Shown here: piece by piece, positions 36,466-49,329 of the stretch
Numbering within the stretch: the stretch's first letter is position 1
How the letters are laid out: each line of letters begins with the position of its first letter
NCBI GenBank assembly: GCA_947172415.1
Contig: OX359199.1
Span: 6,525,884-6,589,883, forward strand
Origin: Chondrosia reniformis
Lineage: Eukaryota; Porifera; Demospongiae; Chondrillida; Chondrillidae
Length of the DNA stretch: 64,000 nt
Direction: 5' to 3'
Notes under the pieces: model-generated
Told to the model about the DNA's origin: nothing
The model's input: the letters and a program-made list of their open reading frames with translations, nothing else
Databases searched by the model: none
Translations under genes and position numbers: made by a program

Positions 36466-39404
36466 TTATGGGACATATGGGGGTGGATCCATATCATCCT
36501 CTGCATCTGTTGTCTCAATATCTGTTGTTAGACTAGGTTCAGTGTCGGTAAGGGGTAATGGAGTTTCTTCTTCATTGGGTGGAGCTATATTCTCACTCAT
36601 TTCAATATTTTGAGTTACAAAACTACTAAAATTTTGTTCCCTTCTTCTTAATCTCTGTCTCTCTCTTCTTCGTCTGTCCGCAGCAGACTTGGCACAAATG
36701 ATATTTACAGATAGCGCCACTAAACAGAACACTCCACTCATAGTGGACACATAAAATCCACTGTGAAAGTAAATCACCAAGGAAGCGCCATTTTGGGGGA
36801 CATTAGTTAAACTGTCACTGCCTGCACATCTTTTCAATGCTTGCATTCGGGGAATCCCCTCCGTTACCCAGAGCCAAAATCCACATGCTGTGACAATGCA
36901 GATCACTGAAGGGAAATATGTTTTTACATGAACCACCAGCAACAGTGTGTATTATAGATATGTATGTAGGTACATATGTATATGTATACAGTACTTTTTG
37001 GGTCGGTTGTCCAGATTGCAATCGGTAATTGGCTAGCACTCGTGACTACCATTTGAACAAACATTCCCACTAGAATGATGTCACAATGCAGCAATAACCT
37101 TTTAACCGATTGCAACGTCCAGTCTGGACAACTGACCCAAAAGGTACTGTATGTACGTATGTAGGTACATATGTCGGTGTATGCACATAGGCAGGCAGGC
37201 AGGCAAAATGTAGATATATATGCTAATTTTTCAGCTTACATGATACAATGTTGAACACTGAAAAGTGTCTCAAAAATTCTAACTTCTCTCTCGGATAGCC
37301 GGCACTGATGATTGTGGATATGAGTTGCAGGATCATAGTGATGGACAACATGCAGTAGATGCAAGCAATGACAACTTGCTGTGTTTGGTCATAAAACTGG
37401 GACACTGGATAGAAGAAAGGGAGAAAAAGTTGTGTACATTTACAGACATGCATACATTCATGATGGATCATACTACCCCATTAAATCAATTTCAGTTTTA
37501 GAGACTACATCAAATATATATGTAGCATTGATCCAAATCTGCACTCCAGTCAATCATTACTAATTGATCATACCATCTTCATGTCAACCAGTCAAATTGG
37601 CTAAAGTATTGCAGTTCAAATGTCACTATTTTGTAACCGTATATATGGTCACATTGTGGGAGGTCATCTGTATGTAACTTGAAGTCAACAGTCACATTCC
37701 AAGTAGCTCGCTGCAGCACTAGTGGTTCACTTATCAGTGCTACTACTTTGCTATCACCCATGACATCACTACCACAACTACAAGTAGCTGCCTACATGTG
37801 GCAGCTGCACTAATGGTACAGTTTAACTCTTTAAATGTCCTCTGTTTCACCCACATAAAAATGAGCCAGTGTCATTGCAAGTAATAACTGCTGAGTGTGC
37901 AGTAGGAATTAAACTTCAGAGTCACCGATGCCACTGGTACACACATAGCACCACAATGCATGGATTCCTGAAATGTTTTAATAGATCAGCTGTTTCCTAA
38001 CTGGAGCATCACCTGAATCTTATAGGAAACAATCAAAAAGTGTTTACCAGGCAGTAACTCTGTACTCACCAACTAATAATATCCAGCACACCATCATTAA
38101 GTTTTAAAAATCATTTCTCCTGGAATTTCATTAAGGTTTAAAAATCTCCTGGAATTTCCTTTAGTATATCTCTAGTCTATAGACCCAACCTCACTGTACA
38201 GTGTCCTGAATGATCACATAGTAAAATATGAGGAGCAGTTTTCACTCCTATACAAATTTAACTGCAGGGAATTCCATGGGAGTGAGCCTCATTAACTAGA
38301 TCCATACCCAGGCCACACATCTCCTTTGCCTTAGAATTGAAAATGTAAAGTGTAAAAGTGAAAAGGAAATATTTGTGTTAAATAGACGAGTTTGACAAAT
38401 CATCAATTAGCAGACAAAAGTGAGAAGACTTCCCTTACCTGTAATAATATTGAGTTCTCAGCTATGTACAAATGCTCACAAACCCAGACACCCTTACTAA
38501 TAACCATAACGATCCAGAAGTGACCCTCTCAAGCATTTAAGCTAAAACACAACGATCTCACTGGCACTGGTCATAAGGTATATGTTATTCTAGTCTTTCT
38601 GACATCAAAGAGAAGTTATTTGATTATTTATACTCAGAACTACTACTAATATAAACTATTAATATAATAAACTACTAATATAATAAATAATTGTATATAC
38701 TACACTAAACACTAAACTTAGAAAGTAAACCATGAAAATGATACAAAATTATTTGGCTTTGATGACAATCATTTTAGTTCTCTCACTGGTGGTGGTACAA
38801 TTTCCTACATACCTCTACACCATACCTTCAAGGAAGGAAGGACCATTCAGATGTGATAATTTTATAATTACTTTTAATACAAAACACTCTCAGTGCCAAC
38901 CTTCAATGTCTTCAAGTGAACACTACACCAAAGTACGTTTAGAAGTTTCTGGTAGACTATCAATTTAACCCACTTAAAACATTCTTTTAAGGACTTTTGC
39001 AAATAAATCAACTGTGACAACGTCAAGACCCTATCAGTTACACCTCTAGACAACTTTAAGGTCTTGCATCTGACTGTATGGGTCATTATGCGACAATACT
39101 AGAGCTATCGAGTTTAATGTAAACTCTTCACCGTAAGCTAGTTTATCTATGATGTAGTTAACTTACGCGTGTAGCTATTAATGTCTTCTTGATTGTCTTT
39201 GGGATACGTTTTAGCTACCCCAAGACCGAATTCGTAGAAACATCTCAAATCTTCGCCGGTTGACCACCACGGCAGCCCCACGGCTACACCCAAGGACAAC
39301 ATGGTCAATATATTAAACACCAAGGCAACGTAATGACGCTCTCTTGATGGCTTGCCACGAAGTCTTTGCCAACTACCTTGATTTCTTCTCAAGCCTGGTA
39401 CCAT
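36466..39404 (-). CDS. TMEM127: TMEM127-like four-TM protein with C-terminal PPxY
   Basis: TMEM127 is an endolysosomal/plasma-membrane tetraspan that dampens mTOR signalling and recruits NEDD4-type ligases. Exons 39404-39167, 37404-37240, 36905-36466; 280 residues, phases consistent. Four hydrophobic segments: HYVALVFNILTMLSLGVAVG, the exon 2 segment around VIACIYCMLSITMILQLIST, the exon 3 segment VSLICIVTACGFWLWVTEGI, and ATM4 region around FYVSTMSGVFCLVALSVNII. Exon 2-3 text (RHFSVFNIVSLICIVTACGF) parallels the TMEM127 core. After a basic stretch the acidic tail ends DDMDPPPYVP, comparable to the PPPAYTP end of vertebrate TMEM127. The tail is longer and the first loop differs, so orthology is probable, not proven. 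An upstream in-frame ATG at 39539 was not chosen because it would lie in the promoter shared with FAM184. Intron 1 is 1.8 kb. Confidence 0.75.
36989..37149. mobile_element. 161-bp MITE, Tc1/mariner-type (TA target site)
   Basis: Imperfect terminal inverted repeats of roughly 35-40 bp: left end CAGTACTTTTTGGGTCGGTT, right end (reverse complement) CAGTACCTTTTGGGTCAGTT, both continuing through GTCCAGA and reaching ttgcaatcggt. It is flanked by TA dinucleotides (36987-36988 and 37150-37151). No coding capacity. It sits in intron 2 of the TMEM127-like gene. Confidence 0.88.
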
Positions 39405-39543
39405 ACCTCTTCCTTTGCGATTGAAGCGACGGATATAGGGAGTAACTCGACAACAGAGGGAGATATACCCACCCGTCAATATATAGACCCACTTGATAGG
39501 CACGTGAACAGCGATGCCATGGTAACATGTAGTAATCACAAAG
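39405..39543. promoter_or_regulatory. Bidirectional promoter TMEM127-like / FAM184
   Basis: 139 bp between start codons. Contains CACGTG (39501-39506) and an X-box-like GATGCCATGGTAAC (39513-39526). No TATA box visible. Confidence 0.5.
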
Positions 39544-42500
39544 ATGGCAGCCGGAAAGCAGAAAGCTACTTTTTACAATCGCGGGCAGTTTGATCAATCT
39601 CTCCCCCAAGAGTATCAACATAGGGTCATGAAAAAGATAGCGCAACTCACAAAAGTGATTTATCAGGTAAATTCGAAAAACGAGGAACACGAGAGCTTTG
39701 TTAGTCACTTGAGAACATTACACGAAACGGAGGTAAAACAGCTAACGGATGAGCATGAAGAAAGAATGAGACGAGTTAATGAAAACTATTCGAAAGATTT
39801 AGAAAGACATCAAAATCACATCGCAGCTAGTAATGATCAAATCTCAGAATTGGAGAAGGAGGTCGCAACTCTCAGGGAAGAGAACGGAGAACTTGTTGAT
39901 AAGCATTCGAAAGATATGACCAAAGCGAGAGAAGATTATTCCAATTCTATTCGAAGTATGCAGACCTGTATTCAGGTCACACAAAAGGATCTATCTGAGC
40001 AGAGAAATAGTTTGGCAACGTTGGAGAAATGGTGCAATAGAGTGTTACCAGAGAACATGAAGAAACTGAAGGATAAATGTGAGGAAGACCTGAGAGACCT
40101 CAGGAATGCTGCAGAACAGGAAAGTAAAGTCCACCAGGAGACCATTACACAGCTAAGAGAATGCCACCAGAGAGAATTGAATGAATTGACCTCCAAGTAT
40201 TTACAGGATCTAGCAGATCAGAAAAGTGCTGCTGAGGATGCACAGAATGGTATAATTGCTTCCTCTGTAAAGCAGTTGGAAGCCAAGATACAATCTTCTG
40301 TTCAGTCACATCAAACAGAGAAAGAAGATCTTCAAAACAAGTTGTCTGCTCTAACATCGTCTCTCAGGGAAGCACAAGACAGATACACTGTAGCTGAAAA
40401 GAGGCTGAGAGATGCTGAGATGGAACAAGAAGAAACTAAAGTGAGCTTATCTTCCTTACAAAACAAAGTGGCCACTTTGGTGAAGAAAAAGGATGATCTC
40501 GTCAAGAAAATCTCAGAACTTCAGTGCTGCTTGGAAATATCCCAGAAAAGTTACCAAGAGCAGTCAAAAGAAATGTCCTGTCTCTCGGGTATGCCTTTAT
40601 AATAGAACCTACATGTACGTATATATGGAACCTACATACATGCACATACATATGTACATATAATAATATGCATATGACCTTGCCTGTTTGTGGGTTTATT
40701 CCAGTATCTGCTGCACGCTTGGAAGCTGCCCACATGGACGACGGCAGGAAAATTAAGGACCTTTTAGCTGAGTTGACCCATTTGAAGAAGAACCTTGGGG
40801 AGGTAGAGAAGGAGAGATTGGCTCTTCTCAATTCTCAAAACACTGCTTCTGAGGAGCACAAGACTAGTGTGAACTCTCTCATTTCTCAAATTGATCACTT
40901 AAAGCATGAAAAGCAGCAGCTTCACTTGCAGTATGCCAGAGAGATCGAGGCAGCTCAGTCTCGACTGTCAGCAAGGGAGCAGGAGTTAGGTTCTCACCAA
41001 CTGAGGCTGCTGAAGGAGGCACAACTGAAGCATTCTCAGGAACTAGAGGCAGTTCAGGTACGTACGTGTATATACGTACATATGTTTTTAGGGCTCCCTG
41101 AAGATATTTTACCACTCCCCATGAAGGAAGTCATATTGTACAGAACTACAGTGTACATACGTACGTATGTGGGTTGCGTTCTCAATGTTTTCCTAAACCC
41201 TGATGTGTACATATGTGTGTGTACTCATGGTAATGTTGTGACGTGTTGTGTGTGTACTCATGGTAATGTTGTGACGTGTTGTGTGTGTACTCATGGTAAT
41301 GTTGTGACGTGTTGTGTGTGTACTCATGGTAATTGTGTAGGCTAAACAGAAGAGAGATGCTGAGACGCTCGCAACTGAGCTGAGTAGGAAACGATCGGAA
41401 GAGCTTGCTCTTCTGGCTGAGGAGCACAAAGGAGAGGTAGAGGACCTGAGGAGCAAGATATCCACTCTAGAGTGTTCTCTTAGAGAACAGACCTCCCAGT
41501 TGAATAAGCTTCAAGGAGTGCTCACAAAGAAAGAGACAGGACTGGGGTCAGCTGCCAATGAGAGGTCCATGTTACAGAAGGAGCTTGGTGAAAGGAGAAA
41601 GGAGGTTGAGAAGCTAGTTTCTCAGCTGGGTGCCAGAGAGACCAAGTGTGAAGCCTTGACAGTAAGCTCACAGAGATGCATGTGCACATTACTACATAAT
41701 TACATCTGGTGTACCAGTACATACATATATGTGTATATATGCCCTTGAATGCGTGCATTTAGTTACGTAAACTTTGTGTCTGTGACTCTACATATAGGGT
41801 ATGTACTTTTGTACATATATAATGTTACATTGTAGGTTATACCAAAGTATGTTAATGCTTGTGTATCTTGTGTGTCTGATGATGTTTGTACGTATATGTA
41901 TATGTACATACGTACGTACGTAGAATGATGTCATGAGGCTGGAAAAAGAACTTGTAAAATTACAAGATGAAGCTGCCAAGAGTCTGGAGTTACAGAAGAA
42001 ACGTTTGACTAAGGAATTGGAAGACCTTTGGAGCAGTAGAGTCAAGTGAGCACACACTTCTATATTTACCTACGTACGTACATGTTCTCCTTCTATATGT
42101 ACTGATAGCCACTGTTGTAGCAATAGAGTTTGGGAAGCAGTGGAGTCTTAATGTCATGCTACTCCCCATTGTCACATCCATGTACGTACGTAAATGTACG
42201 CATTCCAGTCTCTTCATTATCAGTCTTTAGATTGTTACTCGTCTCCCTCTATTTGTGTTATCTGGGAAGCCCTTTGTGTAACATTCCTTGAACATTTGTC
42301 TTCCTAAGTCCTACGATAAGATTATACGAGTAGTTGGACAAATTACATGTTTGTATCTTTATTTGTTTTATTTTTGTCAAACTAACAATAACTTAAGAAC
42401 AAATATTTGACAGTACATTTGTATTTGTTAATGTATATTTCACACTATACCTACGTATCTTATTTCTAAAATTTCTGTGAGACTTTCGTACATATATACA

Positions 42501-44763
42501 TACGTAGGTTTTCCTGATATTGATATTATCTTTATTTGTACACTATTTATACATTGTGGAATCCATATTTGTCACATAATGTTTAAGTTATGGATGGAAT
42601 TCTCTGGTTATTCTATGAATGTCCCATATATGTGGGCTACCTCCATCAGACATGTGTCCCCTTGTATCCTGTTACATCATATATGCTACACAGCTACGCA
42701 CTTGACTGGCAAATATTTAGTTGCACACCTACGTACATACATATGTGCTTATGTACGTATATCTTATACCGTATAGCGGGAAAATTTAGCAAGGACTTAA
42801 ATTTGGCGATTTGGCGAGTAGTTTGAAGCTTGCCAAATTTAATTCTTCGCCAAATGCTAAAATCAGGCATTTCGCCAAATATATTGCCCGCCAAAGTTTC
42901 CCGCTATACAGTATACAGGCATTTATGCCTGTATTTACTTATCTACAAGGCACCTACATATGTATTTATGTATCTTTCTTAGGGATGAGTGTGCTTTGTT
43001 ACGAAAAGAACTGATGGAGAGACATCAAAAGGAATCGCAGGCTGCCATGGAGGAGCTGATTACACGAAGGGAGAGCGAGTTGCATGATGAGAAGACAAGA
43101 TGGTCCGAGAGAGTGAGAGACCTGCTCAATCAGGTACGAGGTGCTCTCATGCAACATTCAGCAGCACCATCATCCTACAGACTGCATGTTGCTTGAGGTG
43201 AGGGTGGCCACTGATTTGTACGTATGTCTTCTGTAGATTCAAAGTCTTGAGAAGGAGCTTACCCTCATCCAAAACCAAGCTAAGAGTGAGCTAGAAAGGA
43301 GAGTAATGGAGGATGGATCTGTGATAGATCAGTTGAAAAATGAACTGGAGAGAGAAAAGGCTAACTTTGTTAAATCCACAGAAGATTTAGATAGCCGACA
43401 TCTTTGTGAAATCGACAAACTTAAACTGGATCATTCAAATCACTTGAAGGTACAATAGATACAATGTAGTTCCACAACTACAATAATATTCAAAATGTCT
43501 TGTTTGGTAGAATTTGGAGGACCAACTCAAAACAAATCACCAGGAGGAGTTGCAAAACATCCGAAGAGCAAACAAGATTGCAGTTGATGCTCTAAAGGAC
43601 CAGCTCTCCAAGGAGAAGGAACAGGCCCTCAAAGAGGAGACAGAGAAACATACCGAAAACCTGGGTTAGCTACCACTTTATAGTATGTGTAAATATACGT
43701 ATATGTACATATATACGTATATAGTGAGGCACACTTTACATATACGTATATTGCTATTGGGCCATACAAGTCTGACACGCATTAATATGCCTGTTATCCT
43801 GTACCTATGTATGTACGTATGTCCTATAAACAGTGCCATGTTCTCTGCAGTTCTTGTCAGAAGTGATCTGGAGATGGCTCATGAAGCGAAGATGGAGGAG
43901 TTGAGGAAGAAAGGCCTGACAGATGTGGAACATGCTAGAGCAGAACTTCAGCAAGAACTTGCTCAGAGAACATCCAAAGTATGTAATATACGTTTATACT
44001 ATCATATCTACTAATACTCACTACATACTTCAGTATACAGAGATATGTACATAATACAGTGACCCAACAATCTTGTCTCGAGATCTGTTTTATACTAATG
44101 TGTTTTCCTGCCAAGAGTAGGCATTTAAATATTATAAATAAGTACGTACATACATATGCTACCTAACTTACGTAAGATAAACATATTTGCTCACTAGCTG
44201 ACAGAAAATAGCTGCAAGCTGAAAGCTTTACAGGAAGACCTTCACAGTAAGTGTACAGAGAATCAGAGCTTGGTTCAGCAGATGTATACCCTACAAGATA
44301 AACTGGAGCAAGCTACGAAGGAGTCACATCAGAAAGATAACGAGATGAAGGTCATCAAGAGAGAAGCCAATCACCAGTTGAGGTCAGCTGCCAACAGTAT
44401 TAAACTCGCTATAGGCATTCATACAGAGTAGATACGTACGTAGTTTTGAAATGAAGGGACATAACATGTAGAATACCAGTTACGTAGTTCTAGTGAAATG
44501 GTCATCTGATGTGAAGATTTGCACACCTATTGAGTATAGTAATCTTGTATACATATGTACATATTTATATGCATATATTTACTGAATTAGGTGTATACTG
44601 TATGTATGTATGTTATGTATATGTATTTGTAATCATGACTTTCTATTGTAATGTGACTTATAAACCTAAACTGGTTGGGCCATCCTTATTAATCCTTTTT
44701 GTATGGCATGTCACAATAATAAACAATCATTATTATTATTATTAATATTATTATTATTATTAA

Positions 44764-44800
<37 letters not shown>

Positions 44801-45803
44801 CCTACTTACGTACGTATGTAGGTGTCGTGAGCAACAGTTAATAGCTGTGCATGAGGCAGAGATGGACAATGTGACTTCTCAGCATCATAAAAAGTTGCAA
44901 GATTTTCTTGCAGATTTCAACAAGGCCAAAGATATCCTTAACAGGCAAATAAAAGACCTTCACAACCAGTAAGACAGACATATCGGAGTACGCTAGTATC
45001 ACACACTTAAGAGTACCTATACGTAGTATACAGGGTCTGATTGCTTCTGGATTTATTTATACGTAATATAAGTATAGCTTTCGTCTTTGTACATCCTTTA
45101 ATGTGTGTTTGTGTACATCCTACATACATACATACCTGCATATTTATGTAGACTTCTTGTTGCTGAAGAAAATTATTCAAAAAGGCAATCAAGACCAGAG
45201 GACCTTGAAACTATTCGTGAATTGAAGAAAATCATCTCTGAACAAGAGTTTCGCTTGAAGGAAATTATAGTGAGGGATCTTTTGTTGTAATGACCACTTT
45301 TTGAATATGTTGTATTGTACATGTGATAATGATTACACATTTGTGACCTTGTTATGTTGAAATCTTGTGTTCCTGTCACATGACGTAATAAAGTAATATT
45401 CCTTAATTTAGTACTGCTTGCTGTGTTATCTTTTTAGGCTGAAAAAAGTTTCTATCAGAGAGAGCTAGTCAACAGAGAAAAGAATTACAATAAAGTCTTC
45501 AATTCCAGTCCTGTTGTGGGAGTGCTGGATCCCCTGGCTCACAAGCCTAAGGTTCAAAACAATTTATCTACCATCATACTTATAGATAAAGACAAGGTTT
45601 ATCTTCTCCTTTTCTATCTGTAGAAGAAGAAGCAAGGATCAAGTGCTACATTTGTTGGGAGCCGTTATTCCAGTGCTCCCTCCCTAGCCAGCCCAGGGCC
45701 AGATGGACCTGACTATCGAAGGAGTAGTGACTCACCATTATTGCAACACAAGTCAACTGCCAGCAAAAGCAGTGTTTTTCCATCTCAACAAATTGTACAA
45801 TAA
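39544..45803 (+). CDS. FAM184A: FAM184 coiled-coil protein
   Basis: Long coiled-coil protein of poorly known function. Thirteen exons: 39544-40588, 40705-41057, 41341-41661, 41924-42045, 42983-43133, 43237-43449, 43511-43664, 43851-43978, 44198-44382, 44822-44968, 45152-45269, 45438-45551, 45624-45803; 1076 residues (human FAM184A 1140). N-terminal block YQHRVMKKIAQLTKVIYQVN and NSKNEEHES matches the FAM184 start, ERVRDLLNQ the central part, and the C-terminus is diagnostic (RPEDLETIRELKKIISEQEF, YQRELVNREKNYNKVFNSSP, VVGVLDPLA) followed by a Ser-rich tail. Between these the protein is almost pure E/K/Q/L coiled coil. FAM184A rather than B is a guess; the gene probably predates the split. Introns carry a 33-bp minisatellite, a MITE and ATT repeats. 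TEX261 starts only 72 bp after the stop. Confidence 0.9.
41215..41340. repeat. 33-bp minisatellite, four copies, FAM184 intron 2
   Basis: Unit gtactcatggtaatgttgtg followed by acgtgttgtgtgt repeats at 41221, 41254, 41287 and 41320. The array ends at the splice acceptor of exon 3, with the last repeat altered to aattgtgtag. Confidence 0.93.
42769..42911. mobile_element. 143-bp MITE with TA target site, FAM184 intron 4
   Basis: Inverted ends CCGTATAGCGGGAAAATTTA and (reverse complement of right end) CTGTATAGCGGGAAACTTTG. The interior is rich in TTTGGCGA/TCGCCAAA motifs. Flanked by TA on both sides. Non-coding. Different family from the MITE at 36989-37149. Confidence 0.85.
44729..44802. repeat. 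(ATT)n microsatellite, FAM184 intron 9
   Basis: About 24 ATT-type triplets with occasional AAT interruptions upstream of exon 10. Confidence 0.95.
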
Positions 45804-45875
45804 TAAATTTGCACGAAAAGCATGATACCTAAAGTACAGTGATTTACGGGGAAAACCCTTTGGTACTGAAATAAA

Positions 45876-47150
45876 ATGGCGTTCACTTTTCTGTACCTCC
45901 TTAGCTGGCTAGGTTTGGTTGTAAACTTTTCTTTTGGCGTCTTGTGTGTTGGTGAGTAGCTGAGTACTCGATAGTTAAAGTATAAGTGTGATAAAAAGTC
46001 CTATAAAAAAAATGTTGAAAACTCAATGTACGTACCTTCTTTGTTCTTGTATAGCTTCAGGGCTTCAATACTTAGCAGAGTTAATAGAGGAGTATAGCGT
46101 CAAATCTAAAAGGATCCTAACCTATATGATATGGGTATGTTGTTCGCGGCTCGTCATCTGCAGTTGCACGACATCGTTGTTTGTTTGTTTACTGTTTTAT
46201 TCATTTGCAGTGCATTGTGGCGATCCACACTGTTCTCTGGTTAGTTGATGGTATTCCCTGGTACATGTCTGTCTTGGGAATAAGCGCTCACCTGTGCTTT
46301 TGTATGCTCATGAGAACATTTCCATTCTTTTCTCTTGTCTCACCTTTGTTCATCATTGGCTGTGGTAAGTAGTGCAGGTCATATGACCTCTACTGACTGC
46401 TCACTTTGCGCTGTGTTTGCATGCAGTACTGTGGGCAGTGTCTCAGGTTCTGGCTTTTCAGTTTTTCACTCAAAATTGGTTTCCTTTTACTGATGTAAGT
46501 TAAAATGACTAATTTGTCATTTTGCAATTTATCATTTTATTTTGTTTCTGTATCTACTGTAGATCCTAGCATATTACACAATCTGCTTGTGGTTGGTACC
46601 TGTGCTCCTCTTTCTGTCCCTCTCAGCAAATGACAACGCCCTACCTGTAATTGGATCAGGGGGTGTGGTCTCCATGGATGGTCAGTGTCTACTATTCATT
46701 ACCATATAGCTAGATATAGTAAATATTGCTATATTAAAGATTCTGTACAAATTGCAAAACTTTCTACCTCAAAACTGTATCACACATAACATATAGCACA
46801 CATGTGAGTAATGCTAAAAAGTAGCCATGAAAACTATGGAAGAGCTTTTTCACAAAATATACACCCAATAAATTTTCCTGCTACACAGTATGTAAGTACA
46901 CCATGTGATATGCTATGTACATATACTAATTGTATCAAATATGCTCCCTCTTTAAAACATGAAATGTTTACAACATGTGTTCTTTAAAATGCAAAATATT
47001 AAGAAACCAAACCTCACAGTAAACTTTATATGCATATCTGCTGGTGCTGCAGACTCAAACATTATACTGACTAGAAAGAGCGGCTTCCTTCAAGTAATGG
47101 ACTGGTTTAAGCAGTTGCTGTCTGCACCCAGAGGCTCTAAGTCTAGATGA
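45876..47150 (+). CDS. TEX261: TEX261 / SVP26-type ER export receptor
   Basis: Four-TM cargo receptor of the Svp26/TEX261 family, which packs Golgi glycosyltransferases into COPII vesicles. Exons 45876-45951, 46055-46134, 46211-46364, 46427-46494, 46563-46680, 47053-47150; 197 residues (human 196). Start MAFTFLYLLSWLGLVVNFSF matches the MWFMYLLSW start of TEX261. Then GLQYLAELIEEYSVKSKRIL, the TM segments WLVDGIPWYMSVLGI and FSLVSPLFIIG, QVLAFQFFTQNWFPFTD, ILAYYTICLWLVPVLLFLSL, and SANDNALP. The C-terminal cytosolic tail is basic (APRGSKSR). Its start lies 72 bp after the FAM184 stop on the same strand, and its 3' end is convergent with LRRC34 (150 bp). Confidence 0.93.
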
Positions 47151-47300
47151 CTCAGTGAAATTGTGCAAATTATATTTCATTGAATTAAGTGTTTATATAT
47201 ACGTATGTATGTACACTTATTGATGTGTTTTGAATAATTATCAACAATTTTATTGTTAAGAAATTTTGACAAATGATACAGGGAAAATAAATATTTCAAG

Positions 47301-49184
47301 TTAGTTTGATATTTCATATTTAGCAAGATGAACAACTCCATCCACTTCATAAGCCTGCACATCAATGTTATCTGCGTTCATACGACCGTCCTTTAACAAC
47401 TTTTGAAATGCCTAGTAATACCATGCAAAGAATAATGCATTCCAATAACAATAAGAAATAATATTGCAGGAATTATAATTTATATTTACTTGCAGTTTCC
47501 CTATTATTTGTTTTATAATTTATACAAGTATACATTAACTGCATATATATGAAAAATAAATAATTGTGCCAAACCGTGTGTGTTCATGTCACTGTATCCG
47601 TACCTTACTAGCTTCCCTTCCAGTATCGTTTCCCCATATGTATACATCTGTTAGAGCATAATTACGCTCTACAGCATCAGCTAGACGCTTCAGAGCTTCA
47701 TCATTGATGCTGTTGTAACACACATTCAATCTAGAGGAGAAGGACAGGTCATGAGTGTTACAAGACCACTTATAATCAGCTGCAAGCAGATGGACACATT
47801 TAGCACACCTCCTAAGGGTCATGTTGGATCTGCTTAACACTGTACTAATGTAGTCCATTCCTTCATCTTCAATTCTGTTGCAACTCAAATCCAATTCTTT
47901 GAGAGGTGGGTTTCTTGATAAGAACTTAGCCAATGCACATGCCCCATCCCTTGATATCTTATTGCTACAGACAGATACTCATACGTACATACGTACATTC
48001 TATGATACAAATATATAATATCACTAGTACTGCAGTGAACATACATACATACTAATAATACGTATGCATGCATACAGTACAAGGACTAAGGACTCACAAA
48101 AGACCAAGATCAAGAAGAAGATAAAGATTCCAGGGTCACTGATAAAGGGTGGAATTCCCAGAAACAGCTGTCTGGCCCAATTGAGAAAAGAAGAAAAGAA
48201 GCCCAACTATTCTCATCCAAAGCTCTATAGGTTCACGGGCATGATAACAACAGTTTTTGGAATGTGGTGTTTAGATTAATCGTGGAGGAATAAGCGTCAT
48301 GGATCAATGTACGTACACATACTAGCTCACCAGCTGAGGTTCAGGTTGGTGATGGTTGAGTTCTCTCTTAGTCCTCTGCATAACACTTCCAATCCACTAT
48401 CAGTCAAGCCATGCTTGGAGAGATGGAGGGTTGTCAGAGTAGAGTTGATCCGAAGCATTTCTGATAAGTGCACAATTGTTTCCTCCTGTCTGCTATGCAA
48501 CAGCGGCCGAGATAAGTCTAGACACTCTACATACTGGTTTCCATGGAGTACAGTTGCCATAGCTACCAAAACATCTGAGGAAAGGTCAGTTTCGGCTATA
48601 TCAACAGATTGTACTGTCTGGTTAACTTGAAGCATGGAAGCAACTTGTATTCCTCCCTGAGTTCCTAGTTTATTTCCTCTTAAAGACAACTTTTGTACTG
48701 TAGAGTTCAGCTGAAGTGATTGGGAGAGAGACACAGCCCCAATCTCCGACAAGTCATTGTAACTCAGATCCAGGGACACAATCGGACACAAGTCAGACTG
48801 CGTGTATAATAAGACTACATTAACACAGTGAATTTTAGGCTGCATATAACATACCTCCAAGAATTTGCTGATTAGTACGGCTCCTTCATCTGAGATGCTG
48901 TTATACCTTAGTTCAATAGACACTGTGACTGGTGTAGTTATCTCTTCAAGGGCTAGCAGAAATAACTTGACATCGTTATCATTCAACCTGTGGTTACTAA
49001 GATATTTGGAATTTCCGTTCACTTTCAAATAAAGGTGGCTCAGTCGAGGTTCATCCGACATCTTTTCTTTTAAGGACTTTTCTTTTAACAGCCTCATAAT
49101 CGCTTGGTATTTAGTGCCACTACCATAAACTGAATCCTTACAAGCTATTTTACTCCACTTTTCAATAAAATTATCCATGTCCAT
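47301..49184 (-). CDS. LRRC34: Leucine-rich repeat protein LRRC34
   Basis: Ribonuclease-inhibitor-type LRR protein; in vertebrates linked to germ cells and cilia. Exons 49184-48855, 48797-48331, 47964-47809, 47730-47604, 47411-47301; 396 residues. At least seven LRRs of about 28 residues are visible (IELRYNSISDEGAVLIS, VSLDLSYNDLSEIGAVSLSQ, KLSLRGNKLGTQGGIQVA, CLDLSRPLLHSRQEETIVHL, LHLSKHGLTDSGLEVLCRGL, NLNLSCNKISRDGACALAKF, ELDLSCNRIEDEGMDYIS). The irregular repeat SRPLLHSRQEETIVHLSEML and the ending YIWGNDTGREA are diagnostic of LRRC34. Intron 2 contains a copy of an interspersed repeat. Head-to-head with FHIP2. Confidence 0.9.
48079..48230 (+). repeat. Interspersed repeat family, copy B (LRRC34 intron)
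   Basis: Shares with copy C (55890-56085) the blocks aagatcaagataaagaaaag-like, agggtggaattcccagaaac and tcatccaaagctct, and with copy A the central block. It is open in one plus-strand frame, but the frame similarity follows from nucleotide identity. Class of element unknown. Confidence 0.8.
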
Positions 49185-49329
49185 CTTGCAAGTTATTCTT
49201 TAAACAATTTTACGCATACTATGTACTTTGCTCAGCCATTTTTCTACTGTTGCCTGGATACGCCTTGTCGATTTTTGCGTGTTATTTGCGTTGTTTTGCG
49301 TTTTACCCATCTTGCGAAATTTTGTAAAA
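49185..49329. promoter_or_regulatory. Bidirectional promoter LRRC34 / FHIP2 with X-box half
   Basis: 145 bp between start codons. GTTGCC-TG-GATACG at 49249-49262 matches one half of the RFX X-box exactly and the other half poorly. An RFX site would suit a cilium-linked gene such as LRRC34; this is inference. Several tgcgtt/ttttgcgt direct repeats lie at 49275-49305. Confidence 0.4.

Noticed and set aside
39405-39539. N-terminal extension of the TMEM127-like protein from an upstream in-frame ATG at 39539
   Set aside because: It would occupy the whole divergent promoter up to 5 bp from the FAM184 start codon; the residues are not conserved with TMEM127.
47965-48330. Plus-strand ORF with basic repeat-like peptide in the LRRC34 intron, similar to one at 55871-56119
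   Set aside because: The protein similarity simply reflects a shared non-coding interspersed repeat; no extended coding frame exists in either copy.
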